DNA from: Colias croceus
Taxonomy: Eukaryota > Arthropoda > Insecta > Lepidoptera > Pieridae
Assembly (NCBI RefSeq): GCF_905220415.1
Contig: NC_059547.1
Span: 6,646,501-6,710,500, forward strand
Length of the DNA stretch: 64,000 nt
Reading direction: 5' to 3'
Shown here: positions 14,258 to 26,100 of the stretch, piece after piece
How positions within the stretch are numbered: the first letter of the stretch is position 1
Layout: every line of letters starts with the position of its first letter
Notes under the pieces: generated by a model
What the model saw: only the letters and a program-made list of their open reading frames with translations
The model's database searches: none
Told to the model about the DNA's origin: nothing
Translations under genes and position numbers: made by a program

Positions 14258-14431
14258 TCTTCTTATATATAAAAATGAATCCCAAAATGTGTTGGTAAGC
14301 ACATAACTTGAGAACGGCGTAACCGATTTCTTTAATTCTTTCTTTATTATATTCCTTGAAGTACGAGGATGGTTCTTATGTAGAGAAAACGTGAATATGT
14401 ACCACGGGCGAAGCCGGGGCAGACCGCTAGT
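14258..14431 (-). repeat. CTAGCGGTCCGCCCCGGC repeat, family C, copy 2 (inverted)
   Basis: This is the reverse complement of the unit at 13792-13966, running from TCTTATATATAAAAATGAAT to GGCAGACCGCTAG. It directly abuts copy 3, and both share the same orientation, so this looks like a tandem duplication or a double insertion. Confidence 0.75.
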
Positions 14432-14602
14432 CTTATATATAAAAATGAATCGCAAAATGTGTTGGTAAGCGCATAACTCGAGAACGGCTGAACCGATTTC
14501 GATAATTCTTTTTTTATTATATTCCTTGAAGTACGAGGATGGTTCTTATGTAGAGAAAACGTAAAAATGTACCACGGGCGAAGCCGGGGCGGACCGCTAG
14601 TA
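14432..14602 (-). repeat. CTAGCGGTCCGCCCCGGC repeat, family C, copy 3 (inverted)
   Basis: Head-to-tail neighbour of copy 2, with the same modules (TCTTATATATAAAAATGAAT to GGCGGACCGCTAG). A short fragment with CTGTCTGTCTTTCTGTC follows at about 14620-14640 and may be a fourth, decayed member. Confidence 0.75.
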
Positions 14603-15384
14603 TTATTATAAAAGCGGTCACTGTCTGTCTTTCTGTCACTGTGGTTAGATCTTTAAAATTCGCATTTAATTTTTCAAGCTTCAAGAAATCCAGCTTTTTT
14701 AATTGAAGGAATGGTTCAACTTATGTGATAATTTGTAATTTCGGATTATTTATTTTTTCGCCTTTACCATAATATAAGTACAATCAAGACGTACTCAGAG
14801 GGAATCTATGTTATATAGGTACTAAATAATTATTCAATTTTATTTATTAGCTATTAATTATGTCTTAACTGCTTTCCGCGCTTCAATCGCTCGGTTATTT
14901 TTGGTACGGCTTCAATCTTACTTCAATAACATACAAACAAACTAAAAATAATAATTTATCTATGTCGCAGCGCAAGCCAAATACGATATTAAAAGAAGAA
15001 AATCATTGCATGCAATTAATTATAATGGGAAGAATCGTGCAGTATGGTGCAGGAGTTTATAAGAAATTCATCCTTGTTCATCAACATAGTACCTACCTAT
15101 ACATGTACAATAATTATTTTATTCTACAAACTTTTAATGTAACCACGAGAAAATAACCAACTTTTAAATAAAAAAAGAATCTTCATAGAAAGTCGAAAGT
15201 TCTGAGAGAACTTTCCTCGATGTTCAGGAACAGCGGCTTTCACACAAAAACTACTGGTTGAATTTTGATATAACTATAGGTACTTACAATAACTATTTTG
15301 TAATATTCGGCAAGTTATTAACTCGAATTAATCAATACCGATATAATTCGTCATTAATCGATATTTTGACTAACCGGTTGACTT

Positions 15385-15625
15385 AGTTTGTAGTGACCCT
15401 GCCTTCCAAGCCAGAGGTCGTGGGTTCTATTCAAACCCAGGGCAATTGTTTGCTCTGTGTCTGGGTGTTAATTATCTTTATAAGTATTTACATATTTAAA
15501 ATTATATATGTATTAAGTATTTTTATAATATGTTTATCAGCCATCTGGTTACCATAAGCATAACACAAGCGAAAGCCTAGTATGGGATCAGATCGTGGCG
15601 TGTGTGAAACTTCTTTGAAATATTT
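15385..15625 (+). repeat. tRNA-derived SINE with RTE-like tail
   Basis: The head TAGTGACCCTGCCTTCCAAG leads to AGGTCGTGGGTTCTATTC, which is an A-box-like and B-box-like pair at normal spacing. The tail (ATCAGCCATCTGGTTACCAT, CACAAGCGAAAGCCTAGTAT, GGGATCAGATCGTGGCGTGT) is a common lepidopteran SINE/LINE 3' end. It is diverged from a functional tRNA and should not be annotated as one. Confidence 0.7.
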
Positions 15626-16400
15626 CTTTTTTTATTTAATTAGGCACAGATTGTAACAGCTCTTGTGGTTCGTTAAAATATGTACTACTTATTTCGAATA
15701 AAAAGGAAAATCTGACTCTACCTAATGATATGTTTTTGTCCATATAGGAAAAACTACGATGTCAAATGGATATTTTTAATTTTTTTTGTTTTTATTTTTA
15801 TTTTGTTTAATTTTTGTCTTATCTTGTTTTGAAATAATTGTCTTGCTACTCTTAAATAAAAGAAGAATCTTTTATAAGATCAAAACTTCTAATCTACAAA
15901 AAAATGTTGTGTGGTTTTATGAAACCACGGTAAAAGTGAAACTTTTGTTCACACTATAGACATTTAACAAAAAATTATCGTATTTGTACGCGACATGCGC
16001 TACACAGACCAAAAATTTTGAGACGATGTATGTACGTACGTACCTAATATTTTATCTATGGGTGATTCGGGTAGGCCAAAAGGTGTTCTACCTCGTGGCG
16101 ACCACCTTAGTCTTTCTTAGATCAACAATACAACATATTACATATAGGACTTATTTTTATCAATCGAAAATAATTGGTAAATTAGTTCGATAGTAAAACA
16201 TAGATACTATACAGTTATAAGTCTAATCAAATAATTTTGAATAATAGGCATGAATATTGTCATTATTTTTTTGTAAAACATTAATTATGCTCCCCTACAA
16301 AATATACTTTAAATCAGCCAAAGAAAAAATAATCAGCCATCACTTCTCAACAGTAGACCACATCCACAACCACATCCATACAATAGAACAAATCATAATA

Positions 16401-16631
16401 TGGTCTTAGATCCGAAAAATTGTTTTATTATCTCGAAACTGCAATTAATAAAAAATGAAAATAAAAGATTTTTTAATAATTACCTAATTAAAAAATACCC
16501 TGTCTAGGATTTTCCCAGTCAACCCATTTTTAATTTAATATTAATAATTTAATACACTTAATTTATTATAAAATTGGTCTCATTCTATTATCACGCCGGT
16601 GCAGGTCGACTTATGTTCGGATCTTAGACCA
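16401..16631. mobile_element. 231-bp MITE nested in the RTE LINE
   Basis: The inverted termini TGGTCTTAGATCCGAA and TTCGGATCTTAGACCA match at 15 of 16 positions. They are flanked by ATA on both sides (16398-16400 and 16632-16634). Removing the element and one ATA brings the LINE reading frame back into register, which independently confirms the boundaries. It has no coding capacity. A 3-bp duplication would fit a PIF/Harbinger-like mechanism, though ATA is not the usual TWA target. Confidence 0.8.
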
Positions 16632-16880
16632 ATAGAGAAATTTAGAGAATTCTACACCTTTAAACCTCTTTACATTGCCTTCGTGGACTATTCCAAAGCA
16701 TTCGACAGCATAATACACCCATACATCTGGACAGCCTTGCAAAACAACAATGTTAACAAAGCATTTATTATATAAATATCATAAAAAACATTTATGCTAA
16801 AAGTGTAAGCAGAGTAAAACTGGAAAGACAAGGGGAAGAATTCACAATTGGAAGAGGAGTACGCCAGGGTGACCCATTGT

Positions 16881-17043
16881 GGTCGCGGAAGAATTCTAAT
16901 CAATACCCGCGGCCGCGGCCCCATCATTAAAGCGGCTCGACGGAACATAGTGGGGTTTTAGTCGGTATGAATCCGACATAACCCACGGCTCCTTCCCCGG
17001 GTGCTGTGGGTATCTTTGGAAGATTTCCCCACTATAAAAAAAA
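16881..17043 (+). mobile_element. 163-bp 5'-truncated retroelement fragment nested in the RTE LINE
   Basis: It is flanked by a perfect 13-bp duplication GGTGACCCATTGT (16868-16880 and 17044-17056) and ends in ATAAAAAAAA, the signature of target-primed retrotransposition in plus orientation. The body (AGCGGCTCGACGGAACATAG, TGGGGTTTTAGTCGGTATGA, ATCCGACATAACCCACGGCT, CCCCGGGTGCTGTGGGTATC) resembles the 3' end of a lepidopteran non-LTR element. The insertion splits the conserved GDP-L of RT motif B. Confidence 0.85.
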
Positions 17044-18004
17044 GGTGACCCATTGTCTCCAAAGCTAAGCCGTAATTGAGGACATTTTTAAAAACATTAA
17101 GTGAGAAAATAATGGCATATGGATACGAAATAAAAAAAATTACACACCTAAGGTTTGCTGATGACATTGTTCTTTTCAGTGAGTCTGCGACAGGGCAAGA
17201 ATCAATGCTACAAACATTAAATACTGAAAGCATAAAAATCGGCCTACATATGAATGCATCTATTTAACTAAAATAATTATGTCAATTATTAGTCAAAAGA
17301 AATCAATTAAAATAGAGGAAAACCCAATAGACTATGTAAATGAATGTGTACCTTGGAAAGTTGGTTTCTTTTGATGCAAAAAGCAACAAAAATGAAGTAG
17401 ACAGAAGAATAAGTACAGCCTGGAAAAAATACTGGGCCCAAAAAGAAATTCTAAAAGCAAATTACAGCCTTAAAATAAAAAAGACAATAATGGATTCCTG
17501 TATCCTCCCAAGCCTTATTTACGCAAGCCAGACATGGGTCTTTACAGAACAAGTCAAGAACAAAATTTTATCATGCCAACATGCTATGGAACGGAGTATA
17601 CGGATGTATGTGGACATTCGCAAGAAAACCAAACTAACAGACGCACTTAATTTTAGTTTAAAACAAAAGTGGAAATGGGCAGGACACCTGTCTAGATATA
17701 AAGATGATAGGTGGACAAAGGGTGGACATACCATACCACTAAATGGCAGGGCCCAATCGGCAAAAGGAAAGTGGGTAGATAGAAGAAGAGGTGGGTGGAC
17801 GTCGGACGACATAGAGAACATATTATCAGGCAAAAACTGGATGCGTATTGCGTATGGCTCAAGATAGGGAAGTTTGGTACAAAATGGAGGAGGCTTTTAC
17901 CCATAGGTGGCCACCTAACAACGACTAAAAAGAACTTTAGTATAACTAAAATATCATAATATATTAATTGTATGGTGGAAATAAATAAAGCTTATTGTAT
18001 TGTA

Positions 18005-18216
18005 CTAGGTTTCCGTCCGCGGCTTCGCCCACGCAGTCAAAGAAAAACCCGCATAGTTCCCGTTCCCGTGGGATTTCCAGGATTGCGTCATTTTCCCGGG
18101 ATAAAAAGTAGCCTATGTCCTTTCTCGGGTATCAAAATATGTCCACACCAAATTTCATGAAAATTGGTTCAGTAGTTTAGGCGTGATTGAGTAACAGACA
18201 GACAGATGGATATAAT
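18005..18216 (+). repeat. Lepidopteran interspersed repeat, family D, copy 1
   Basis: CTAGGTTTCCGTCCGCGGCT opens the unit; CCCGTTCCCGTGGGATTTCC, CCCGGGATAAAAAGTAGCCT, AAATTTCATGAAAATTGGTT and GTAACAGACAGACAGATGG follow. Related copies are at 29706-29930, 30437-30650 and 54842-55037. It ends about 170 bp upstream of the NDUFB10 start codon, so it forms part of that gene's upstream region. Confidence 0.7.
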
Positions 18217-18386
18217 ATACCATCTGTGGCACTCAATTGGCTGGTGGTCATTTTAATTTTTGTACTCAGTATAATAAAAAAATAAAATCTGTCAACTATC
18301 TGTCTGTCATTGTCAATTTGTCAATACATTGTCATTGCTTTCTATTTAGATTTTGGAAGCGGATTTTTATCCGAATTGTTTTAAAA

Positions 18387-20625
18387 ATGGTTCAAGGCGG
18401 TGGTGAACCCGATGATAATCTTATAAGGAGTTTTGCGAGTGCCATGTACAATACAATAGATGCACCGGTAACATGGTTTAGAGGTATGTTTTCTTCTAAT
18501 GACAGCTTCCAATGTTATGTAAGCTAGACTAATATTTTGTTCTAATCTGCAGAAAAAGTAGTCGAACCTAATCAAAAGAAGTATCCGTGGTATCACCAAC
18601 AGTTCCGCCGTGTACCGACTATCGATCAGTGCTATAGCGACGATGTTGTATGTGACTTCGAAGCGAACACTCAATTTAAAAGAGATAGGTTAGTATCCAT
18701 GCAACCCTATTCATAAATTGTTTAGCGATCTATTGCAGTAATATTTATTTAGATAATATTAACATAATATGCTAATATAATTAGAATATAAATAATTAAA
18801 GAATGAGAAAGAATTAATTACTTATATCAATAGTAATCAATAGTAATAGTAATACATGCATACGTGATTTAGGTGTTTTCCTAGACACTAAACTAATATT
18901 AGATAATCTCATAGACTACATTATAAAAAGAGCTTACCGTATGTTGGGCTTTATCAGCCGTATAACAAAAAAATTCAGGCATAAAGAAACATTCATTTAT
19001 CTATTTCAAAGTTTAGTAAGATCGCAACTTGAGAACGTTTCGCCCATATGGAATCCCTTCTATGACATTTACAAAAGTAAAATAGAAATGGTTCAAAAAA
19101 AATTCTTACGGTCTCTTAACTTCCGTCTACATTTGCCTCGTTGTTCTTATGATAGTCTGTTAGTCAGGTACAATATGATGTCCCTGTCTGACAGGCGCTC
19201 ATTAAGTGATGCACTTACTCTCAGAAAAATTTGCTTGGGTGAAATTGATTCTCCATATCTACTCGAGTCATTGTACTTTCGGGCCCCAACAAGACCTGGT
19301 CGTTCCAAAAATCTTTTTCACGTAGGGCACACAAGAACTAATGCCAGTCAACGAGCGCCACTCCATAGAATGTGTAATTTGCATAATTCTCTACTTAATG
19401 ACACTGATATGTTTTCATGCTCTCAAATTAGTTTTAAGAATAATTTAAAGAAGTTGTTTAATTAATTAATAGCAAGAGTTGTTAAGATAGGTTTGGTGTA
19501 GTCTATTCTGATTTGTTTTATGTATTTAATATGTACACAGTGAGACGTTGAGGGTGCAATTTAGATTTAATAACGGAATGTTACAATAATGCTATATTAT
19601 TATGTTTGTAATTGTACCTGTGTGTTCTCCAAATAAAATAATTTTTTAGGGCTGTGGACTCTGAAATTTTAAACATACTTCGCATGCGATTTGAAGATTG
19701 CATGATATACGAAAAACCAGATCATGAAGTGAAATGCAAACCTCTCTGGGAAAAATATAAGGATGCTGAAGAAGCCTGGTTTATTAAATGTAAGTTTAAT
19801 AGTTAATAAAGATTGTTAAACGAAACCTTCGAAACAAGCTAAACAATCAAATTCATTCAATCAATGTCCATCAGTATTATGTACTGTAATGATTTAATTT
19901 CTTACTGAATGAAGGCAGTAAAAAAAAGAAATAAATATTGTATGTAAATAAATATTGAGAAACTTACCTTTTTCTAAAGTAGATTTAAAACGCCAAATGT
20001 GCGCTGGACAGTAGTTGCAATTATAAAATTGCTAAATGCTCAATCATCCATGCCTTCAGATTCAGCTTCCCAAATAACTTATAAAAATCAAATCTCTCAT
20101 CATCAAACAGAATCAGTATTCATGCCTATAAAATAAGAATTTTCCAAATTGTTCCTAGCATCTTTGAGTGTTTGACAAACATATTCATTCAAACATCTTT
20201 CCACCAATAATGTGCTAGGGAAATGTGTCCTGCGAGGATGTCTATGCAAGGTAGTACTGAAATGTCTTCAATTTCCTTTTCAAAATTATACAACAATAAA
20301 CATACCTCGAATACATCTCTCACTTGTTTTGTATGTGCAAAAAACCTAGCACCACTGACCCATATCTAAAGCAAGCTCTAGGAAAAATTACATTGATTTA
20401 TTACCATACCTAAGTGAACTGCATTTAAATTAAATTAGTGACTAGAAACAGCACTCCATACATAATACGAGGAATTATATTCGGGAATACAAGTTAAAAT
20501 ATAAAATGCCCTAAACAGATGGTGACCTGGGCGCATACGGCGACGCCCGCAAAGCTTACATGAAGCAGAAACATCGCATGATCTGGGAGAGACGTCACGG
20601 ACCCCTGTCTGAACAGACTAAGTGA
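18387..20625 (+). CDS. NDUFB10: NADH:ubiquinone oxidoreductase subunit B10 (PDSW, complex I)
   Basis: Four exons (18387-18483, 18553-18688, 19650-19789, 20519-20625) join in frame to a 159-aa protein, the length of the Drosophila homologue ND-PDSW. It is an accessory subunit of the distal membrane arm of mitochondrial complex I, facing the intermembrane space. Visible hallmarks are YPWYHQQFRRVPTIDQCYSD, the Cys pair C59/C66 (CX6C), the second pair C95/C107 (CX11C) in DCMIYEKPDHEVKC, and the basic C-terminus AYMKQKHRMIWERR. The two Cys pairs match the spacing of the disulfide-forming cysteines known in human NDUFB10, which is imported by the MIA40 pathway. All introns are GT-AG. Intron 2 holds a jockey-like LINE fragment whose 3' end lies next to the exon 3 acceptor. 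The gene converges with MARF1. Confidence 0.97.
18850..19640 (+). mobile_element. 5'-truncated jockey-like LINE in NDUFB10 intron 2
   Basis: A frame open from about 18864 to 19465 encodes the C-terminal part of a non-LTR reverse transcriptase: IRDLGVFLDTKL, AYRMLGFISRITKKF, LFQSLVRSQLENVSPIWNPF, EMVQKKFLRSLNF, then a region ending SFKNNLKKLFN. This is the familiar tail of jockey/CR1-like elements of insects. The catalytic FADD block is absent, so the copy is strongly 5'-truncated. A 3' UTR follows, ending TGTTCTCCAAATAAAATAA. The frame is intact over 174 codons, so the insertion is probably not ancient. Confidence 0.85.
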
Positions 20626-20644
20626 AGAGAGTGCGAAGAAATGA

Positions 20645-20687
20645 AATAAACCATAAGTAGCTAAATAATATTCATTGCAGTAATAAA
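20645..20687 (+). terminator. NDUFB10 polyadenylation signals
   Basis: Two AATAAA hexamers lie 20 and 57 nt after the stop codon (20645-20650 and 20682-20687), predicting a very short 3' UTR. A T-rich stretch (20702-20720) follows, as expected for a downstream element. Confidence 0.65.
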
Positions 20688-23136
20688 TTGTTAAAGCAAT
20701 TTTCTGTTTGTTTTTTTTTTATAATTAATTTCATTGTAACATTTCGTTATGATGATTATTGGGACAGAAGCAATAAATAAAACTATCATCTAAAAAAATA
20801 ACATTTATTTTCCAACCTACATTCATTTTCATGCAATTACGAAGGGATTTAATATCCATACATACACAGATACTACAACAAAAATCAATAATCACAGAAT
20901 TACGAAGATGTAGAAAAAATACGAACATCTTCACTTACCACTACTTGAAACATCTTAAAATCTAAATACATATTTAAAATTATTGGTCACGAAAGTAAAA
21001 ACAAATTGGCTTACATTCATTTGCTATTTAAAGAAATTCAAAATACAACTGGTAATTTTACTAATTCTATAAATGAATTTCTAAAAATCTTAAATAGTTT
21101 AAAATTGTTGAGTCATTGATGGCAAAAATTCTCAAAATTTGCTTACATATAAAACTGGTAAAAGTTATATTAGAATTTCATTTGACGATAATTAAAGTAC
21201 GATATTATTAAATAGCTCATGAATTAATAAATATTTGAGTGGAGAAGAAACAACTTATTGTGTTTATAAAAATACTTGTATGTGATACATATTATAAAGA
21301 GCCACTAAGTTATCTTTTAATACAATAACTCCGTTTTTATAGTGGCTTTAAAATGCAGACTGGCAGTGTAATAAATAAATATATTATTTAATCAACAATA
21401 TTGTAATTCGTGCAATGGGTCTGCCTACATAGAGAAATTTTAATATTTCAAAACATCTCAATTTTAGATAAATTACATTTTTGTTGCTCCACATTAATAT
21501 CGTAAGAGAATGGCTATGTAAATAAATGTGTAAATACAATGTACCAATTCGAATATATTATGTACACTTTATACATAAACCTTTATTTCTCGTTAGATAC
21601 AAACAGTTGGTACTTTAATATCACAGAATAAATTGTATGTAGTTTCGATTCACAATTGTTTCTTCCAACACATTTATTTACAACTCATACATAAATAAAC
21701 TGGTTGTTAATACTTAAAAAGTAACAAAAAAATTACTTACAATTAATTAGGCTAAGTTAATGATAGTCAAAAACTTAACTAAACCATTATTCTAATTTGT
21801 TGTTCAGACAGTCGTTTGGTAACACATGTTAGACCGTCTGTTTCTTTATGTATAAGCCTTAAAATAAAAACATTCTACTCTATATCTTACATTAAAATAT
21901 TTATATAAAAATATAATAATATGTACGCTTGATATTAATGTGGAACGACGGAACATTAGATAGTTATCGAAACTCATAACCATTGCACAGACACAAGCAA
22001 TATAAAGAGGCCTAAAGTGTATTTATTCGTTTTCAATACTTTTTTGAATATCTTTAATTGACTTAATTTTAGCCACGTGTAGCGTCCGCTTTTAAATGTG
22101 TGAATTTTATTAAAGTATTGCCTTTTCATTATCATATTTTTGCCAATCTATATACTTTAAACTGATTAATGTTAGAATAATTCAATATAATATTCCTTTC
22201 GGTTGTATTGGCCACACTTACCCAGGCAGTAATACATATAAAAGCGGATACTAACGCAAGTTTCGAGAATTATTGGCTCAAAACACATGGATTATAACTT
22301 ATTCAACAGGGCGTATAGTATACATTTCGACAATATATAAAATATACATTTTTTATCTAAAATTATAAATTCGAATTATGATATTCCTTATATTCGATTA
22401 GAAAATTGGAATAACGATTATTATAATTTAACAGTCACCAAATAAAATTCTAAACGAGTCACGCATTTAAAGCCAATATATTAAATAAAGCATCTATAGA
22501 AATAATGGAGATCATATATCAAAGGATAATTTTTACAAATTAAATTAACGTTTTGTATGATTATTGTACTTTACGTGAGCATTCGTTAAATGTTACAAGT
22601 GCCCTTTAAATTCATTTCTTATGTATAATATAAAACATTGAGCATATGATTTAAACGATATGTCGGTTGATAAAATACAGTAACTAATAATAAAATTATA
22701 GTATGTACAAAAAAAATACTTATTTTCTATTAAATGGGTCAGTGTCAAAATGTAAAATAACATATTAACGAAATTATAAATAAAAATAATAATGTAGTGG
22801 TAAAACATCGTATAAAAAGGTGTATGTAATATTTTTAAAATGCAATCCATTAAATCTAATTTTCGAATTTCATATCGATCCCCCGTAGCACTGTAACATC
22901 TCTCGAATGCGTTACTTAACCTAAATAAACACACAAAAATATACACAATCTAAAACGTTATTGTTATAGACATCACATTCTTAGGACATATATTTGTCTT
23001 GTTGATAAAATTCGTTGCAGCCCTTCTAATATAAACGTTGGCAAAGTGGACTGAACACATACAAACATCACACAGAGGAAACATACTGGAAGGGAATGCG
23101 TTCTCTTAACTATAGTAATACTTTGGGAATGATATA
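20688..23136 (-). other. Convergent intergenic region, probably including the MARF1 3' UTR
   Basis: This 2.4-kb AT-rich stretch lies between the ends of NDUFB10 and MARF1. No exon or repeat is recognisable. On the minus strand several AATAAA hexamers occur (for example near 20806), so MARF1 could have a long 3' UTR approaching the NDUFB10 polyadenylation site. That is inference; transcript data would decide it. Confidence 0.4.
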
Positions 23137-26100
23137 TCACGCCGCATCGAACTGGGCAGCCAGGCGCGTGCGACCTGCACAACATAATGAAAAAATATAT
23201 AGTTAAATGTTATAAATTGAACATGACTACTAATAATATTTAGATCAAAAGTCCGTATAACACGTTATAAATTATAAAGCAGAAAAAGGAAACTTACGTT
23301 TATCTTGAGTAAGTAAAGCTGTTGGCTGAGGTAGTGCGCTGGCCGGCGGAGACGACCATATATTGGTTTTCGGAGATTCGAAAACGCGCGACCCCTGTTC
23401 AATATTAAATACATGTTGTTAGTTGTATTATTATATTTTATATTATTTAATATAAATAAAATTATATAAGTGATATATATCAGTAATATATCGATTTTTG
23501 CCAGTGTTTAGTTATGAGTATGGCCGCCAAATATTGTACAATAACAGTAGTGAAATCGTAACACACCGTAACATACGTGACTGATAGTAACATACGTGAT
23601 TTTGTTAAGCCTAGTGTACATTACAACTAATAATGCAGGATATTTTTTTTACATTTCTGTTTTATATTGTTAATTAAATTATTTGATTAAATTACTTTAA
23701 AACTCAATAAAACAAATTTAAATATTAAAGAAAAAGTTTTATTTCTCAAATTTTGTATTTCTATAATACTTACAAATGCAAGAATCATTCACAACTTATG
23801 ATATTAATTACGAATACGAATTATTATAGTAAAAAAGTTACTAACTTCCGAAACATGATAGTTTTTGAAGTGGGTTCTCTTTATGTAAAAAAATAAATTT
23901 TTAACTTTAGATTCTCTAGTGAGTACTACCCCTAAGAGCCGCTCACGGATGTTACGTAACACAATAGTAACACATGGTATCATTCGTGAATAAAAATATG
24001 GTTGGACATAACCTAAAAAGCCTTTATTCGCCAAAGTATTGTAGTAATAAGACGCCGCATAGTTTGATTTGTTACTAGAACACTAAAGCTACACACATAA
24101 TTTAAATAATATAGTAAATTTGTATTCTTACCTTGCATAATTCTCACTCAAAATTATTAAAATGTTGCGAAGCAAAAATGCCGACTACCTTTCGATTAAC
24201 TTTGACAGTAACAAAATGGCGATTTTTTTTCTAAAGGTTGGCCAACATGTAAATCGGTGTTGTCGCTACTTAAAAATATTTTTGTGGCTTGGATATCTAG
24301 TTATTTAGGGTGTTATTTTATGGTAACCGTGCGTGAAGTATCATTCGTGAAAAAAAGTGAGACATAGTTTTAAGTGAGTTTTATATTAATTTCTTTTATG
24401 TTATTTTTATTAGAACTTGTTGAAACTATCCACAAGTTTACAGAATAATTTAGAAATACCAAAATTTTACAGGTATCAATAGATTTTTGCATAATTTTGT
24501 GACTTCAAAGTGTGAGATGACTAAGTGGGACACATGATTTTAGTATGGAAAGGAAAATAAGCATTTCAAAAAAAAAATATTGAGCTTGTTAAAGGCACTC
24601 AAAATTAATTTAAATTATTAATATAACGATAAATATAACATAGTAAAGCTGAAACTATTTAAAAACTACCATAATTACTATATAAAAAAATCTGATGCTA
24701 TATAAAATGACAAGGACATTTTTTTTTTCTTGAATGTACAATTTTTGGCGGCCATACTCTTATAACTAAGAAGGAACAATCTCACTTTAATTATAATGAG
24801 AAATTAAATAAAATAACAATAATAATAAACTACGTGTACACTTGAAGAAAGCGGAAATATTGCTATCTATAGTCGAGCCAATTTAATAGGCAACATTTGA
24901 CGTCTATCAATTTTATCTTCGAAGAGAGGTAACCTGCTTAAAAACATCGATTAAAGTGATATTTAAAAAGAAAAAATGTTTATTGACACAAAATTGTAGC
25001 GACATCAGTTCTTCAATTCAGAAATTGTTTATTATGTTTAGTATAGTTTATCAGTAAAATGAAATTTTAAAATTACTTGTATCGGTCATTATTATTATAA
25101 ATATGTAATCGTAATTTAAAAAAGTTAAGCAAATGTGCAGTTCTAACAAACGGAAATATCATGTTATTCTAGTTCGTCGTTACTAGGTTACGTTGTTGAA
25201 TTTTGTTGAACTGTCAAATGTTGCCTATTAAAATGGCTGTCATTAGTGTATAAATAATGTACTATAGTAGTATAATACATTATTTATACACTAATGACAA
25301 TATAAGTGATTTATTATTAGCGGATATTAAGATCAAAATTACTTTTATAATTGTTTAAGACTATTATAGTTAGGTCTCACCTTCTGTCCGGGCGGCGTGT
25401 CGTACACCGAGTAGTCCTCCTGCGGCAACGCACGCGCGTGTGTGACGTCACGTCGCGGCGGCACGCGCACGCCCACACGCACGCGCCACTGACCGCCTTC
25501 CGATGCGAACACGCTGCTTTGTGATTGGAGGAACTCGATAACTGCGTCCACACCTGTTACGATGAGATAATAAATCATTTATTTGCACATCATTTATTTG
25601 CTTGATGATATAATTTAAACTGAATGAAATTTTTTGTTATTAAATTTATATACTTTTAGATAAAAGTTTAAGCATTAATATAGCAAACATAATACTGATA
25701 ATTATATGGTGTATTATATATATATTTTTTTGCTATGAATTTTTCTCTAACACGAAAATAATAAAACTTTAAAATAACCTACCCAATTCGGCCTTGGGGA
25801 ACGACGGCCCATATCGTTTCGTGTACTCCAAAAATATTTCCATCGCCGGAATGGGACGCGAGCGATCCGACAGGATCGTAGTGACGCGCCACACCACACG
25901 CCACAGTGACGATAAACGTACATAGCGCTCCGATATCTCGATCACACCGGAACTCAGAAGCTCCTTCAAATCCGGCTCAATACCACTCAGCTGAGTGAAC
26001 GCATTAACGAAATACTCTTCAGTGGAGCCACGGGCTACGCTTCTATCAGCCGATAATACAGCGCAAGCTGCAAGTGCGGCATTCACCCATGAACAATTTT

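Larger units (their letters stand above)
16281..17940 (+). mobile_element. Degenerate RTE-type LINE (reverse transcriptase), twice interrupted
   Basis: Recognisable reverse-transcriptase blocks appear in order on the plus strand. They are an HHFSTVDHIH-like segment (about 16340), motif A as AFVDYSKAFDSI (about 16678-16713), motif B as RGVRQGDP (about 16856-16876), and motif C as LRFADDIVLF (about 17148-17178). The C-terminal part follows (17340-17867: RRISTAWKKYWAQKEI, CILPSLIYASQTW, WAGHLSRYKDDRW), which is typical of RTE-clade endonuclease/reverse transcriptases. The frame is broken by stops, a shift near 17862 (DREVWYKMEEAF continues in another frame) and two insertions (16401-16631 and 16881-17043). 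It is truncated at the 5' end, without the endonuclease domain, so it is dead. The CTCAAGATAGGGAAG junction and the following AATAAATAAAG mark its 3' end. Confidence 0.85.
12394..18386. other. Repeat-rich intergenic region between the leftmost gene and NDUFB10
   Basis: Positions 12394-12600 are GC-rich and probably the 5' leader of the minus-strand gene. A second GC-rich island at 13096-13165 contains GCATGCGC and runs of CCGCCC and could be part of its promoter (inference only). The remainder holds the repeats listed separately (13792-14602, 15385-15625, 16281-17940, 18005-18216). No additional host gene is supported. Confidence 0.55.

Noticed and set aside
15385..15460. tRNA gene
   Set aside because: The A- and B-box-like elements belong to a SINE head; acceptor-stem pairing is absent.
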